A stretch of 64,000 nucleotides of DNA, taken from Lolium rigidum. Taxonomy: Eukaryota; Streptophyta; Magnoliopsida; Poales; Poaceae. The notes beneath the pieces are model-generated. The model saw nothing but the letters and a program-made list of their open reading frames with translations. It was not told the origin of the DNA and did no database searches. How positions within the stretch are numbered: the first letter of the stretch is position 1; each line of letters begins with the position of its first letter. The position numbers and the translations under genes were made by a program. The stretch covers positions 276,974,330 to 277,038,329 of the forward strand of contig NC_061510.1 of NCBI RefSeq assembly GCF_022539505.1. The letters are read 5' to 3'. Positions 48,231 to 59,159 of the stretch are shown piece by piece.

Positions 48231-49399
48231 TGTTATCACCAGATTTTGGCCAAATTAGGAGGTGGGCCGCAAGTGAGATGGGCTTGAAGGATATACGCGT
48301 GGAGGATCTCTGAAGCGGCCTGATACGAAGAAGTTGGGCTAAATTGCCCGTGTATCTGTATTATAGTAGATCGCATCTTAATTTGGAAGTTAGAGTTTAA
48401 CCCGTGCACGGTTAGGTGCACGCCTGAATTAGAAAGTCCCCCGGACTATAAATATGTATCTAGGGTTTATGAAATAAACAACAACCAACGTTCAACACAA
48501 ACCAATCTCGGCGCATCGCCAACTCCCCGTCTCGAGGGTTTCTTCCGGGTAAGCACCATGCTGCCTAGATCGCATCTTGCGATCTAGGCAGCACTACGCG
48601 TTTATTCGTCCTCCATGCGTTGCTCGTATCGAAGCCTTTTTGATGGCGAGCAACGTAGTTATCATAGGTGTTTTAGGGTTAGCATTGTTCTTCGTATCAT
48701 ATGCTATCGTCGTGCAACCCTTAGGCATCTAGCCGCCCTTACGCTCGTCACGGGTGTAAGGGCGGCACCCCGCTTGATCATTATTTAGTAGATCCGATCC
48801 GTTATGATTGCTCCTTGTTCTTCAAGGATTAGTTTAATATCTGCATTGTTAGGCCTTACAAAGGGTTGGAGGATCCAGCGGCGTGTAGGGTGGCGTTTGC
48901 TAGCCCTAGACAGGACGTTCCGAGGATCAACCTCGTGTTGGTTTTTAGGCCTTGTCTAGGATCGGCTTACGATCACCGTGCGCGAGCGCGAGGCCCAATC
49001 ACGAGTAGGATGTTCCGATTGTGCGGTGAAAACCCCAAATCGTAGTAGGTCGCTTCAGCTTTATCTTGATCAAGCAGGACCACCATCCGATCGTACACCT
49101 CGTACGTATCATGGGTGGATCGGCTCTTTGAGCCGATTCACGAGACAACCTGAGAGCCGATCGAGGCTCGTATTTAACGTTTACGTGTATGCCATGCGAG
49201 GAAACTAAGCGAGGCATCATCTAACACCTTCCCGACCAGGTATAGGTCGGTGGCACGCCCTTGCGACAAGCATCGGACGTGTGACCGGAAGGCTTTGCGG
49301 GCCGTCGCTCGGAGGGACCAGTGGCCAGCCGCAGTCCCGGGAGATTCCCGGCTCTACGGTGTTGCCCGTCGCCGCCCGCCGGTGGGTTTCGACCGCAAT
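48231..49399 (+). repeat. 3' LTR of element A
   Basis: Pairs with 41639-42807. The last bases read CCGCAAT instead of CCGCAACA, just before the gap, so a base-call problem is possible. Hairpin at 49119-49137. Confidence 0.92.
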
Positions 49400-49406
49400 G
49401 ATATTC

Positions 49407-49506
49407 NNNNNNNNNNNNNNNNNNNNNNNNNNNNNNNNNNNNNNNNNNNNNNNNNNNNNNNNNNNNNNNNNNNNNNNNNNNNNNNNNNNNNNNNNNNNNN
49501 NNNNNN
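49407..49506. other. Assembly gap (100 N)
   Basis: Exactly 100 unknown bases directly after the right target duplication of element A. The two sides are not shown to be neighbours. Confidence 1.
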
Positions 49507-52500
49507 GATACTTGGCAATTGTTGTGCTCATGTTTAAGCTCTTGCATCATATACTTTGCACCCATTAATGAAGAAATACTTAGAGCTTGCTAATTTGGTT
49601 TGCATATTTGGTTTCTCTAGAGTCTAGATAACATCTAGTATTGAGTTTTGAACAACAAGGAAGACGGTATGGAGTCTTATAATGTTTACCATATGTCTTT
49701 TATGTGAGTTTTGTCTGTACTCGTTCATCCTTGTGTTTGTTTCAAATAACCTTGCTAGCCTAAACCTTGTAGCGAGAGGGAATACTTCTCGGGCATCCAA
49801 AATCCTTGAGCCAACCACTATGCCATTTGTGTCCACCATACCTACCTACTACATGGTATTTATCCGCCATTCCAAAGTAAATTGCTTGAGTGCTACCTTT
49901 AAAATTCCATCATTCACCTTTGCAATATATAGCTCATGGGACAAATAGCTTAAAAACTATTGTGGTATTGAATATGTACTTATGCACTTTATCTCTTATT
50001 AAGTTGCTTGTTGTGCGATAACCATGTTTCGGGGACGCCATCAACTATTCTTTGTTGAATATCATGTGAGTTGCTATGCATGTCCGTCTTGTCCGAAGTA
50101 AGAGAGATCTACCACCTTTATGGTTGGAGCATGCATATTGTTAGAGAAGAACATTGGGCCGCTAACTAAAGCCATGATCCATGGTGGAAGTTTCGAGTTT
50201 TGGACACATATCCTCAATCTCATATGAGAATAATAATTGTTGCCACATGCTTATGCATTAAAGAGGAGTCCATTATCTGTTGTCCATGTTGTCCCGGTAT
50301 GGATGTCTAAGTTGAGAATAATCAAAAGCGAGAAATCCAAAATGCGAGCTTTCTCCTTAGACCTTTGTACAAAGCGGCATGGAGGTACCCCATTGTGACA
50401 CTTGGTCAAAACATGTGCATTGCAAAGATCCGGTAGTCCAAGTTAATTAGGACAAGGTGCGGGCGCTATTAGTATACTATGCATGAGACTTGCAACTTGT
50501 AAGATATAATTTTCATAACTCATATGCTTTATTACTACCGTTGACAAAATTGTTTCATGTTTTCAAAATAAAAGCTCTAGCACAAATATAGCAATCGATG
50601 CTTTCCTCTTTGAAGGACCATTCTCTTTACTTTTATGTTGAGTCAGTTCACCCATCTCTCTCCACCTCAAGAAGCAAACACTTGTGTGAATTGTGCATTG
50701 ATTCCTACATACTTGCATATTGTACTTGTTATATTACTCTATGTTGACAATTATCCATGAGATATACATGTTGAAAGTTGAAAGCAACCGCTGAAACTTA
50801 ATCTTCCTTTGTGTTGCTTCAATACCTTTACTTTGATTTATTGCTTTATGAGTTAACTCTTATGCAGGACTTATTAATACTTGTCTTGAAGTACTATTCA
50901 TGAAAAGTCTTTGCTTTATGATTCACCTGTTTACTCATGTCATTACCATTGTTTTGATCGCTGCATTCACTACATATGTTTACAAATAGTATGATCAAGG
51001 TTATGATGGCATATCACTTCAGTAAATTATCTTTGTTATCGTTTTACCTGCTCGGGACGAGCAGAACTAAGCTTGGGGATGCTTGATACGTCTCCGACGT
51101 ATCGATAATTTCTTATGTTCTATGCCATATTATTGATGATACCTACATGTTTTATGCACACTTTATGTCATATTCGTGCATTTTCTGGAACTAACCTATT
51201 AACAAGATGCCGAAGTGCCGGTTCCGTTTTCTCGCTGTTTTTGGTTTCAGAAATCCTAGTAACGAAATATTCTCGGAATTGGACGAAACGAAGACCCGAG
51301 GGCCTATTTTTCCACGGAGCTTCCGGAAGACCGAAGAACATACGAAGTGGGGCCACGAGGTGGCGACACCACAAGGCGCGCGCGGCCTAGGGGGCCCGCG
51401 CCGCCCTATGGTGTGGCCCCCTCGTCGGGCCCCGACTCGCCCTTCCGCCTACTTAAAGCCTCCGTCGCGAAACCCCTGATGCGAAAAACCACGATACGGA
51501 AAACCTTACTGAGACGCCGCCGCCGCCGATCCCATCTCGGGGGATTCTGGAGATCTCCTCCCGCACCCCGCCGGAGAGGGGATTCATCTCCCGGAGGACT
51601 CTACACCGCCATGGTCGCCTCCGGAGTGATGAGTGAGTAGTTCACCCCTGGACTATGGGTCCATAGCAGTAGCTAGATGGTTGTCTTCTCCTCATTGTGC
51701 TTCATTGTTGGATCTTGTGAGCTGCCTAACATGATCAAGATCATCTATCCGTAATACTCTATGTTGTGTTTGTCGGGATCCGATGGATAGAGAATACCAT
51801 GTCATGTTAATTATCAAGTTATTACATATGTGTTGTTTATGATCTTGCATGCTCTCCGTTACTAGTAGAGGCTCTGGCCAAGTTTTTACTTTTAACTCCA
51901 AGAGGGAGTATTTATGCTCGATAGTGGGTTCATGCCCGCATTGACACCGGGACAGTGATGTAAAGTTCTAAGGTTGTGTTGTGCTCGTTGCCACTAGGGA
52001 TAAAACATTGGCGCTATGTCCGAGGATGTAGTTGTTGATTACATTACGCACCATACTTAATGCAATTGTCTCGTTGTTTAGCAACTTAATACCGGAGGGG
52101 GTTCGGATGATAACCCGAAGGTGGACTTTTTAGGCATAGATGCAGTTGGATGGCGGTCTATGTACTTTGTCGTAATGCCCAATTAAATCTCACTATACTT
52201 ATCATGTCATGTATGTGCATTGTTATGCCCTCTCTATTTGTCAATTGCCCGACCGTAATTTGTTCACCCAACATGCTTTTATCTTATGGGAGAGACACCT
52301 CTAGTGAACTCGTGGACCCCGGTCCATTCTTTTAATACCGAAATACAAATCTGCTGCAATACTTGTTTTTACTATTTTCTCTCGCAAACAATCATCTTCC
52401 ACACAATACGGTTAATCCTTTGTTACAGCAAGCCGGTGAGATTGACAACCTCACTCGTTTCGTTGGGGCAAAGTACTTTGGTTGTGTTGTGCAGGTTCCA

Positions 52501-52683
52501 CGTTGGCGCCGGAATCTCCGGTGTTGCACCGCACTACATCCCGCCGCCATCAACCTTCAACGTGCTTCTTGGCTCCTCCTGGTTCGATAAACCTTGGTTT
52601 CTTTCTGAGGGAAAACTTGCTGCTGTGCGCATCATACCTTCCTCTTGGGGTTGCCCAACGAACGTGTGAAATACACGCCATCA
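49507..52683 (+). mobile_element. Element G: 3' part of a Gypsy retrotransposon (left end lost in gap)
   Basis: Bases 49507-51083 are noncoding sequence of the kind that follows pol. They end in the polypurine tract AGCTTGGGGATGC (about 51070-51082). The LTR begins TGATACGTCTCC at 51084 and ends ACACGCCATCA at 52683. The LTR type is familiar from abundant Triticeae/Poeae Gypsy elements, but I will not fix a family name. The coding part and 5' LTR are not in this window. Confidence 0.8.
51084..52683 (+). repeat. 3' LTR of element G
   Basis: About 1.6 kb, TG...CA ends, directly after the polypurine tract. It contains a GC-rich segment (51340-51600) and no coding capacity. Confidence 0.85.
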
Positions 52684-52690
52684 CTCCCTC

Positions 52691-53011
52691 AAATATGTAT
52701 GCCTCATGTTTATACCAAAATTATACCACTTTTGGGTCATTTCAAATTACCAAAACTATATCCCAAACTATATTCCCTAAAAGAAAATGAAAGCTAAAGA
52801 TAGTTGATAATTGTTATAGGGGTGACAATAATGCATTCACCGAAATCCGCAAATATGTATGCCTCATGTTTATACCAAAATTATACCACTTTTGGGCCAT
52901 TTCAAATTACCAAAACTATATCCCAAAATATATTCCCTAAAAGAAAATGAAAGCTAAAGATAGTTGATAATTATTAGAGGGGTGACAAATAATGCATTCA
53001 CCGAAATCCGC
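52691..53011. repeat. 160 bp tandem duplication
   Basis: Copies 52691-52850 and 52851-53011 run head to tail with few differences. Both start AAATATGTATGCCTCATG and end CACCGAAATCCGC. They begin a few bases after the G LTR. Confidence 0.93.
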
Positions 53012-53978
53012 AAACTATATTACGTGGCAAACTCGTTATTGCACATAAATAGAAGGGTGGAACTCTCCACCGACAGAGAGAGAGGGGTGGCCACGAAGAG
53101 ACGGAGAGGGGTATACTGCCCGTTAGATCGGTTGATCAACGGTTTGTGGAGTCGATCCGTGTGACAACGGCTCAACCAATCAGGATAAGTTTGGGCTTCT
53201 GAGAGCATTTGTGACAGAACTTGAGGGCAAAACTGAGTAGTACTAAGAATCCAAGGGCACATAAATAGTAAATATACTAAGGGATTCAAAGAAAAGAATT
53301 ACAAAATGAAAAATGCGTGTTTTGTACAATATAGTTCATATTGGACTACATTAGATTATTTGCAATTCAAATATACATGAGTGTGACAATTATGACATCA
53401 TTTAGACAAACTATGTTTTGGGGAAAGATGTTTTGCAAAGGGGTTTGAGTGGAAAACCATGCATCTTCATAGCTACACTAGTGATTCTGAGAAGTGGCAA
53501 TTTGTGGTAAAACTTGATTTATATATGTTTGTTAAGGTTTTCTAGGAGGCGAGTTGCGTAGGAAGACTCCATGAGTAGGTGCCACTATGTTTTTATTTTT
53601 TTGGATTTTTTTGCGCATGAAATGACTCAATTAGATATGTTAATCTCATTTGTTGACTCTCTGTTGACCAGCTACTTGAGGGTAAAACTGAGTATATTGC
53701 ACTTGCCAGTCTAAGTACTCGAGGGGAAAACTGAGTACATATAAAATTTATGTATAAGGCCCGAGGTTATAACTGAGTACACCAAACGTCCCAGGGTTTG
53801 ACTCGTGTCGCGGTGCACGCTGCAGCCGTGCATAGCAGACGCGTGTTGTGGTACACGCCACCTTCGTCTTTATAGAGCCCTTTTTCTCTCCCTCGACGCA
53901 CGTTCTCACTGCAACCGCCTCTCCTGTCCCATCATCTTCTCCACAACCGAAGAAAAAACCCGAAGAAAACCGCCGGCG
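53012..53978. other. Spacer with repeated AAAACTGAGTA words
   Basis: The word AAAACTGAGTA occurs at 53229, 53684 and 53727, with a variant at 53769. It recurs beyond the CACTA end at 59283 (variant) and 59312. No gene is recognised. The stretch may be part of an old DNA transposon. Confidence 0.5.
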
Positions 53979-55056
53979 ATGGAGAAGAATGAGATGCCCA
54001 TTGTCGGCGCATCAGCCGCCGGCGCATCGGCCGCTGCCCCCGTCCAGACCCATGTCGCTGCTTCCAACGTAGCAGCCGGCGCATCAGCCGCCGGCGCATC
54101 GGCCGCCGCCCCCGTCCAGGATGCGCCGGCGCATCGGCCGCCGCCCCCGTCCAGGCCCTCGTCGCTTGGAACCCATACGAACCAGTGACGTACATCGCGT
54201 CGGAGAACCCCTACGACACCAGTATCGTCGACGACGAGCCGGAGGTAAACCTTTGCTCCCTTGTTCTTATCCCATTTTCAATCCTTTTGTCTCAGATCTA
54301 GCGTTATTAGGGTTCGCCTATTCCTAGTTCAATCTATTTGTGTTAGATCTTGCGTTATTAGGGTTCGTCTGTTCCTAGTTCAATCCTTTTGTGTTAGATC
54401 TTGTGTTATTAGTGTTTGTGATTTGCTTTTGTTTAAGATTTGTGCCGATGATGATGAATATTTGGGCACAAATTGATTCTGGGTTTGGTCAGTAAACAAT
54501 TGGTGTGTACAATTGTTGTGCATGATCTTTGGTTTACTGACTCAAATCCTGGATATAAGTGTGTCCAATTTAACTGAGGCTACCTCTTTTTTTCGAGACC
54601 ATATTATCATGCATGATCTTTGTTCACTCTCTGTTCCATCATCGTTGCAATTGACTCCGTGTTTTTTGCACGATCTTTGGTGCTACGTGACAAGTGCATA
54701 GCAGCGACGTCGACAGCGACGACGAGTCCTTCCACACCAAGACTCGTCACGTCCTCGGGAGGCTGCAGTCCGGCCATTACGATGGCCCCTTTGCTCGAGG
54801 CATTTACAAGTGCCCCTTCTGCAATAGGAAGCTCCGCGCCACCGACTTCAACTGTCTGGTGAACCATGCTGAATCCATTGGCAGATGCGGCGCTAGAGTT
54901 GGAACGACCGTGAACGTGCATGCGTTCATGGCCAAACACAAAGCACTTGGGATTCACCTGCGCAACCTCCAAGCGAGTCACAGGCGCTACCTGGAGGCAT
55001 TGAACGTGCCTATTGCACTCTCTGTATGTGTCTGCTCTATCTGTAGAGCAGCTTAA
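53979..55056 (+). pseudogene. XS-type zinc-finger protein gene or relic
   Basis: A first exon (ATG 53979 to about 54244, GT donor) has Ala/Gly/Ser/Pro-rich repeats (GASAAGASAAAPVQ), then, in another frame, AWNPYEPVTYIASENPYD. A second exon (about 54702-55056) reads SDVDSDDESFHTKTRHVLGR, then YKCPFCNRKLRATDFNCLVN, HAESIGRCG and FMAKHKALGIHLRNLQ. CPFC plus a downstream His fits the zf-XS finger found next to XS domains in SGS3-like and FDM-like RNA-directed methylation proteins. No XS domain follows. A one-base shift near 54121 separates the two halves of exon 1, and the splice phase does not join cleanly. It may be a gene fragment carried by a CACTA element. Confidence 0.45.
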
Positions 55057-55389
55057 ATTCATATAAAATGTAGCTTATGTTGTATCTATCAGTACTACTG
55101 TTGGATCTGTCGTGAATATATCTATACTATGTTGGCTGCTGAATGCAGCTTATCCTATATTTTCTCTGGATTTGTGCCATAGATTTCCTACCTGATTGGG
55201 TAAAAATGAAAACATAAAGAAATGAATGGTGTTAAAAACAGAAGGAGAAGCTGCTCTAGATTTGCTACCAATTTGGACTATCAAATATGAATGAGGTCGA
55301 GCGAGAGAGAGGAAAAATGTACATTAAAAACTGCTAATCTGGGCGAAAGAGACAGAAACCACTCGTGCCCACGTTCCGGACCCACCCGG

Positions 55390-55545
55390 CAAAAGGTAGC
55401 ATCGTTGACAAAATGTTGGTCGGCAAAACTCTTGTCGAACAGTCGGTCGGGAAAACATGTACAGGTTGACCGATTGTCGGTCGGAAATATGTGGCCGTCA
55501 CATGATCGGTCGGTAAAACAATGCCGACCAACCATGGGTCGTTAA
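55390..55545. repeat. GTTGGTCGGNAAAAC repeat array, left block
   Basis: Several copies of [G/T]TCGGTCGG[C/T/G]AAAA. The block order GGTAAAAC...CCGACCAAC...GGTCGTT also occurs at 58930-59105, in the same orientation. Such arrays are typical of CACTA subterminal regions. Confidence 0.7.
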
Positions 55546-55639
55546 GTGGACCGACGCGCCAACATTTGGCCCAATACGCGCGAGCCGAAAAAAATTAGCG
55601 CCAACATCTGGCCCAACGCGCGCACAGGTTTCATTTTCC

Positions 55640-57510
55640 ACGGAGTAAAGTCTCCACAGCCACGCCTGTGAACCCTAAATCCCCAAATTCACAGGGGCTC
55701 GGAGCTCTCCCGGCCGCCTCTCCATCACGCGTGCCGGCGGCGGCGCTATCTCTTCCGGCCACTTCGCCGCCAGCCACCACCTGCACGACCTCTCTCGCAC
55801 CAGCGTCTCCTTTATCCCGCACCAGATCCAATAACCCCAACCAAATCCCTAACCGTACTTCTCCTCCCCCTCCGTCCCGATGAGAGAAGCAGCGTACAGG
55901 AACAACGGCGGCGGCGCAGCTGAGCTTGCTCGCCGGAGTGCGTGTGCATCGATGTGTGTGCTGCTCCACGGCGGCCACCACCACCCGCCGCGCACAGCTC
56001 CAGGTCGCCGTAGATCTTCCTCATCTATTCACCACCGGCACCCAACAGAGAGGAACACGTCATGTGCAGGTGATGACCCCGTTCCTGCCACAGCTGGTTC
56101 CAGATTTAGCTGGTTGTTATTGTGAATTTGAAAAGTTAATTAGCTAGCTAGCAGGGGTTTGGCCATCCTCGGTGACTGCGACAAATTAGCTCGAATTGTT
56201 TATTCGTGATACAGATTCCACCGTGGCCATCTATGTGAACCTGCTAGTTCGTTCGTTGTAGATCAAGAAAGGTGTGACTAGCATTCTTCACAACGTCTGA
56301 AGTGATGTGCAAAGTCACTACTTGCTATCGTGGTCAGGTCCTCGGTTATTGACTGACTGCTCATGCATGGTGTTGAATTCATCCAGTGTGCTATTATTTG
56401 CTGCCCGTTTCACTTTCTTTGCATATTTTTACTACTTGCTTATGAGGTTTTATATATAAATCTGGCAAGTCCATCCAAATCGGGGATTGATTTCAACATA
56501 CTCAATGCCTTTTTTATTCCAATTACTTCTCAAAGTGTACTACTAGGCTGTTGATATTTTTAGCCTGAAACAGATAGATCTCATTTGCCAATGAGTAGTA
56601 GTTTTCGGTTTCAGAAACAGCAAACGAGATTAATCTTTCTTCGAATCTGAATAATTGTAATTTTAAGCATGTTTGTTTCTTGAAAAGTGCCTCAGGATAT
56701 ACGGTACTCCCTCCCTTCGTACATCTAAATTTTGACAAACTACCGACATTCTTCATGGGACGGAGGGAGTAATAATATTTGCTACACATGAGCACCATAT
56801 TACTGTAAATCTTGGACATTTTTTGCTTAGTGCTTTTTATTGTTTTGCTGCTGCCAAGATTTAAACATATAACCTATAACCTGTTGCCGTTGATGTGCTC
56901 GTGGCAGACCTTCTACTTGCACGACTGCTGCTACGGCAGCTGTCCGGCCTCGTGCGGCGACAGGGAGTAGGGGTAAGAAAACCTGGCATCATCGAGCCCG
57001 GCCATGATGACACCACCTCACACAAGGTAGTAAGGTCCCTGGCATCATCTAGCTAGTTCAGACCAGATCCGTTTATTTTCTAATTTGCTTGGTGTTGCTT
57101 GGCAGGGAAACTGCAGTGAGGTGTTGAGCATCCGACCAAGACAATCCTACTGATCAGCAAGCAGTAATCGTGTATAGTACTAGCAGAGGTATTATAGGAT
57201 GGCCACTTACACCACAAATGTGTTCCTTTATTCTGGTACAGAGAGGGGAGCCTTGGAATCTCCTGTTGTTATGGCAACAATTCTCTTGGTCGACCCAAAC
57301 AGTGTTATTGGTGAAGAGCCCCTTAGCCAGGGGACTTATGAGGTTCTTGTATTGCGATTAAAAGGGATGCTACACTGCCGTATCAGTATGCTGATTTATG
57401 ATATACTGTCCCATGGTCCATTGCATGGCCAACAAGGTAATCAGCATGGCTGTGTGTTTTATCCACATCCCTTGTACTGTTGTGTGTTATGCTGACTTGT
57501 GATAATTTTG
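55640..57510 (+). other. Gene-like segment of unknown function
   Basis: A leader-like stretch with AACCCTAAATCC (about 55671) precedes an ATG at 55880 with an 81-codon frame rich in Arg, His and Ser. Possible later exons read TFYLHDCCYGSCPASCGDRE (about 56912) and MATYTTNVFLYSGTERGALE (57199, 98 codons). I recognise none of these. The position between CACTA-type repeats suggests a captured host fragment. Splice sites cannot be fixed. Confidence 0.25.
56707..56769. mobile_element. Short Stowaway-type MITE relic
   Basis: CTCCCTCCC at the left and GGAGGGAG at the right form the terminal inverted repeat. TA flanks both sides (56705-56706, 56770-56771). At about 63 bp it looks internally deleted. 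Confidence 0.65.
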
Positions 57511-58799
57511 CTAGATGAAGCCCTACAAGCCAGGGGATACTACCTTGTCCTGCCGTTGACTTTTTTTAGATAATCTTTTGAAAATTTCTGATACAATCCC
57601 TTGGATCATGTACCAACGGCTAGACTGGATTCTTCATTCCACAACCAATTACTATGAATAGAATGGATTGTGCTACTGAGAAATTCTGGCAAACGAGCTT
57701 GTTAAGATGCTAATTATGAGCCCTTTATTTATTTTGGCACAGGAGTTGGCCACTGTTATTTGTCATCTGTTTATGTTGAGTCCAGCGTGTGGCATTGGTA
57801 TGATACTGTCAATTTGTCATTAGTTTAGCTATTTAGTCTACATATTTGATTCATGTCTGATTTCTCCATATGTTAAGTATTATTTCTTGGCAAAGGTTGT
57901 GCTTAGCATCTGAATCTGACTGAAGCATGCCAGCATGTATCATGTTCATGTATGCATACAGCCTGCTATGCTAGATTGCTTATTAGCTGAATCCCCATGT
58001 TAGATTGCTAGCTTGCATGCTTATTCTGCCTAATGTGATGCATGTATGTGTGCTTGGCTGGATAGTCGGATAGATCTATGTGTGTATCCAATATGCCTAG
58101 TTACCTACTCGTCATTTTCTAAGTTAGAAGATATTTGTATATAGCAATTATGGTTCTCTTAATATATACTACTTCAGGGAAAGACAGAACCTTATTTGAT
58201 CTGAATGGTTAATTAGCATACTATATCTTTATTGTATTTGACACAAGAATCTTGTTTGGACATCAGTAGATGAATATCGTACTATATTTTACTATGTTGT
58301 GACATACTTTCTGTTATGTGAGCCTGCTAATTGATGTTAAATTATAGTTTTGTGGCTAATGTTATCAACTAAACGTAATGGCTGATAACTTTGTAGGAAG
58401 GATTGCATTAGGAACCGAGTAGCTGGCGGCCCACGTCAAGATATTTCTTTATAATGGAGGAGATTTCATGTCATTGGAGATGTACCTACACTAGTACAAA
58501 ATCAGATGGGTGTCGTGTCTTTTGTAGGAAGTCTAAATGTTTCTGCAAAATCAGATGGGTGCGGTGTCTTTTGTAAGAAGTATAAATGATTAGTGCACAT
58601 TCAGATATCTTTAATTTCTGAGCAATCTAAGTGGTAACAACGCTGAGAACAGATGACCATTTGTATGTTTGTGGATTTAATATGTGTCATTATCGTTTGA
58701 TTTATTGTTTTCTTATGAAAATATGCATGATGATTACTTAACTAATTGTCAAATATGTAAAATAAGACACACGGTTGGAACTGAAAAACATGTTGATTG
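57511..58799. other. AT-rich spacer, nothing recognised
   Basis: A short phrase, AAAATCAGATGGGTG, is repeated at about 58498 and 58547. No coding region, RNA gene or transposon end is seen. Confidence 0.45.
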
Positions 58800-59159
58800 G
58801 CTCATGGTTAGTCGGTTGGCAAAACGTAGACTGTCAGGCTGTTGGTTGGGAAGGCTGTATGCTTGGCCTACAAAACGTTGGTCGGTAAAACGTCCACCAT
58901 CAGACTGTTGGTCGGCGAACGAATGTCGGTCGGTAATAAAATGTTGGTCGGCAAAGAATATGTTGGTCGGGAAAGGTTTTGCAATGGTGTCAAACTGTCG
59001 GTCGGCAAAGAGAAGTCGGTCGGGAATGACCTTTGCCGACCGGACTTACGGTGTCCAACAAGGTTGGTCGGTAAAACCCATTCCCGACCGACTTTTGGTC
59101 GTTGAAACGAGTTTTCCCCACCAACTTGTTGGTTGGGGATCTAGTGCTGTGGTGTAGTG
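58800..59159. mobile_element. CACTA transposon terminus with subterminal repeats
   Basis: The right edge reads GGTGTAGTG at 59151-59159; reversed, this is CACTACACC, the hallmark CACTA end. It is followed by CTA, a possible 3 bp target duplication. Inside lie about ten copies of GTTGGTCGG or GTCGGTCGG followed by AAA-type words. The matching left terminus was not found with certainty. The element may extend left over 53.5-58.8 kb, including the zinc-finger gene. Confidence 0.7.

Larger units (their letters stand above)
41639..49399 (+). mobile_element. Element A: Gypsy-type gag-protease retrotransposon, relative of B
   Basis: LTRs at 41639-42807 and 48231-49399 are nearly identical. GATAT at 41634-41638 and 49400-49404 is the target duplication, the second copy lying just before an assembly gap. 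The order is LTR, PBS region (42813), gag-protease (42869-45980), a spacer rich in GCCGAT/ATCGGC pairs, a minus-strand acidic ORF (47944-47519), polypurine tract and LTR. The total is 7.76 kb. No reverse transcriptase or integrase is seen, as in B. It lacks most of the PMD-like antisense gene found in B. Confidence 0.93.

Noticed and set aside
53476..53495. CACTAGTG preceded by CTA as the left end of the CACTA element
   Set aside because: Only the five bases CACTA agree with the right end, and no subterminal repeats follow. Chance is plausible, so it is listed only as something to test.
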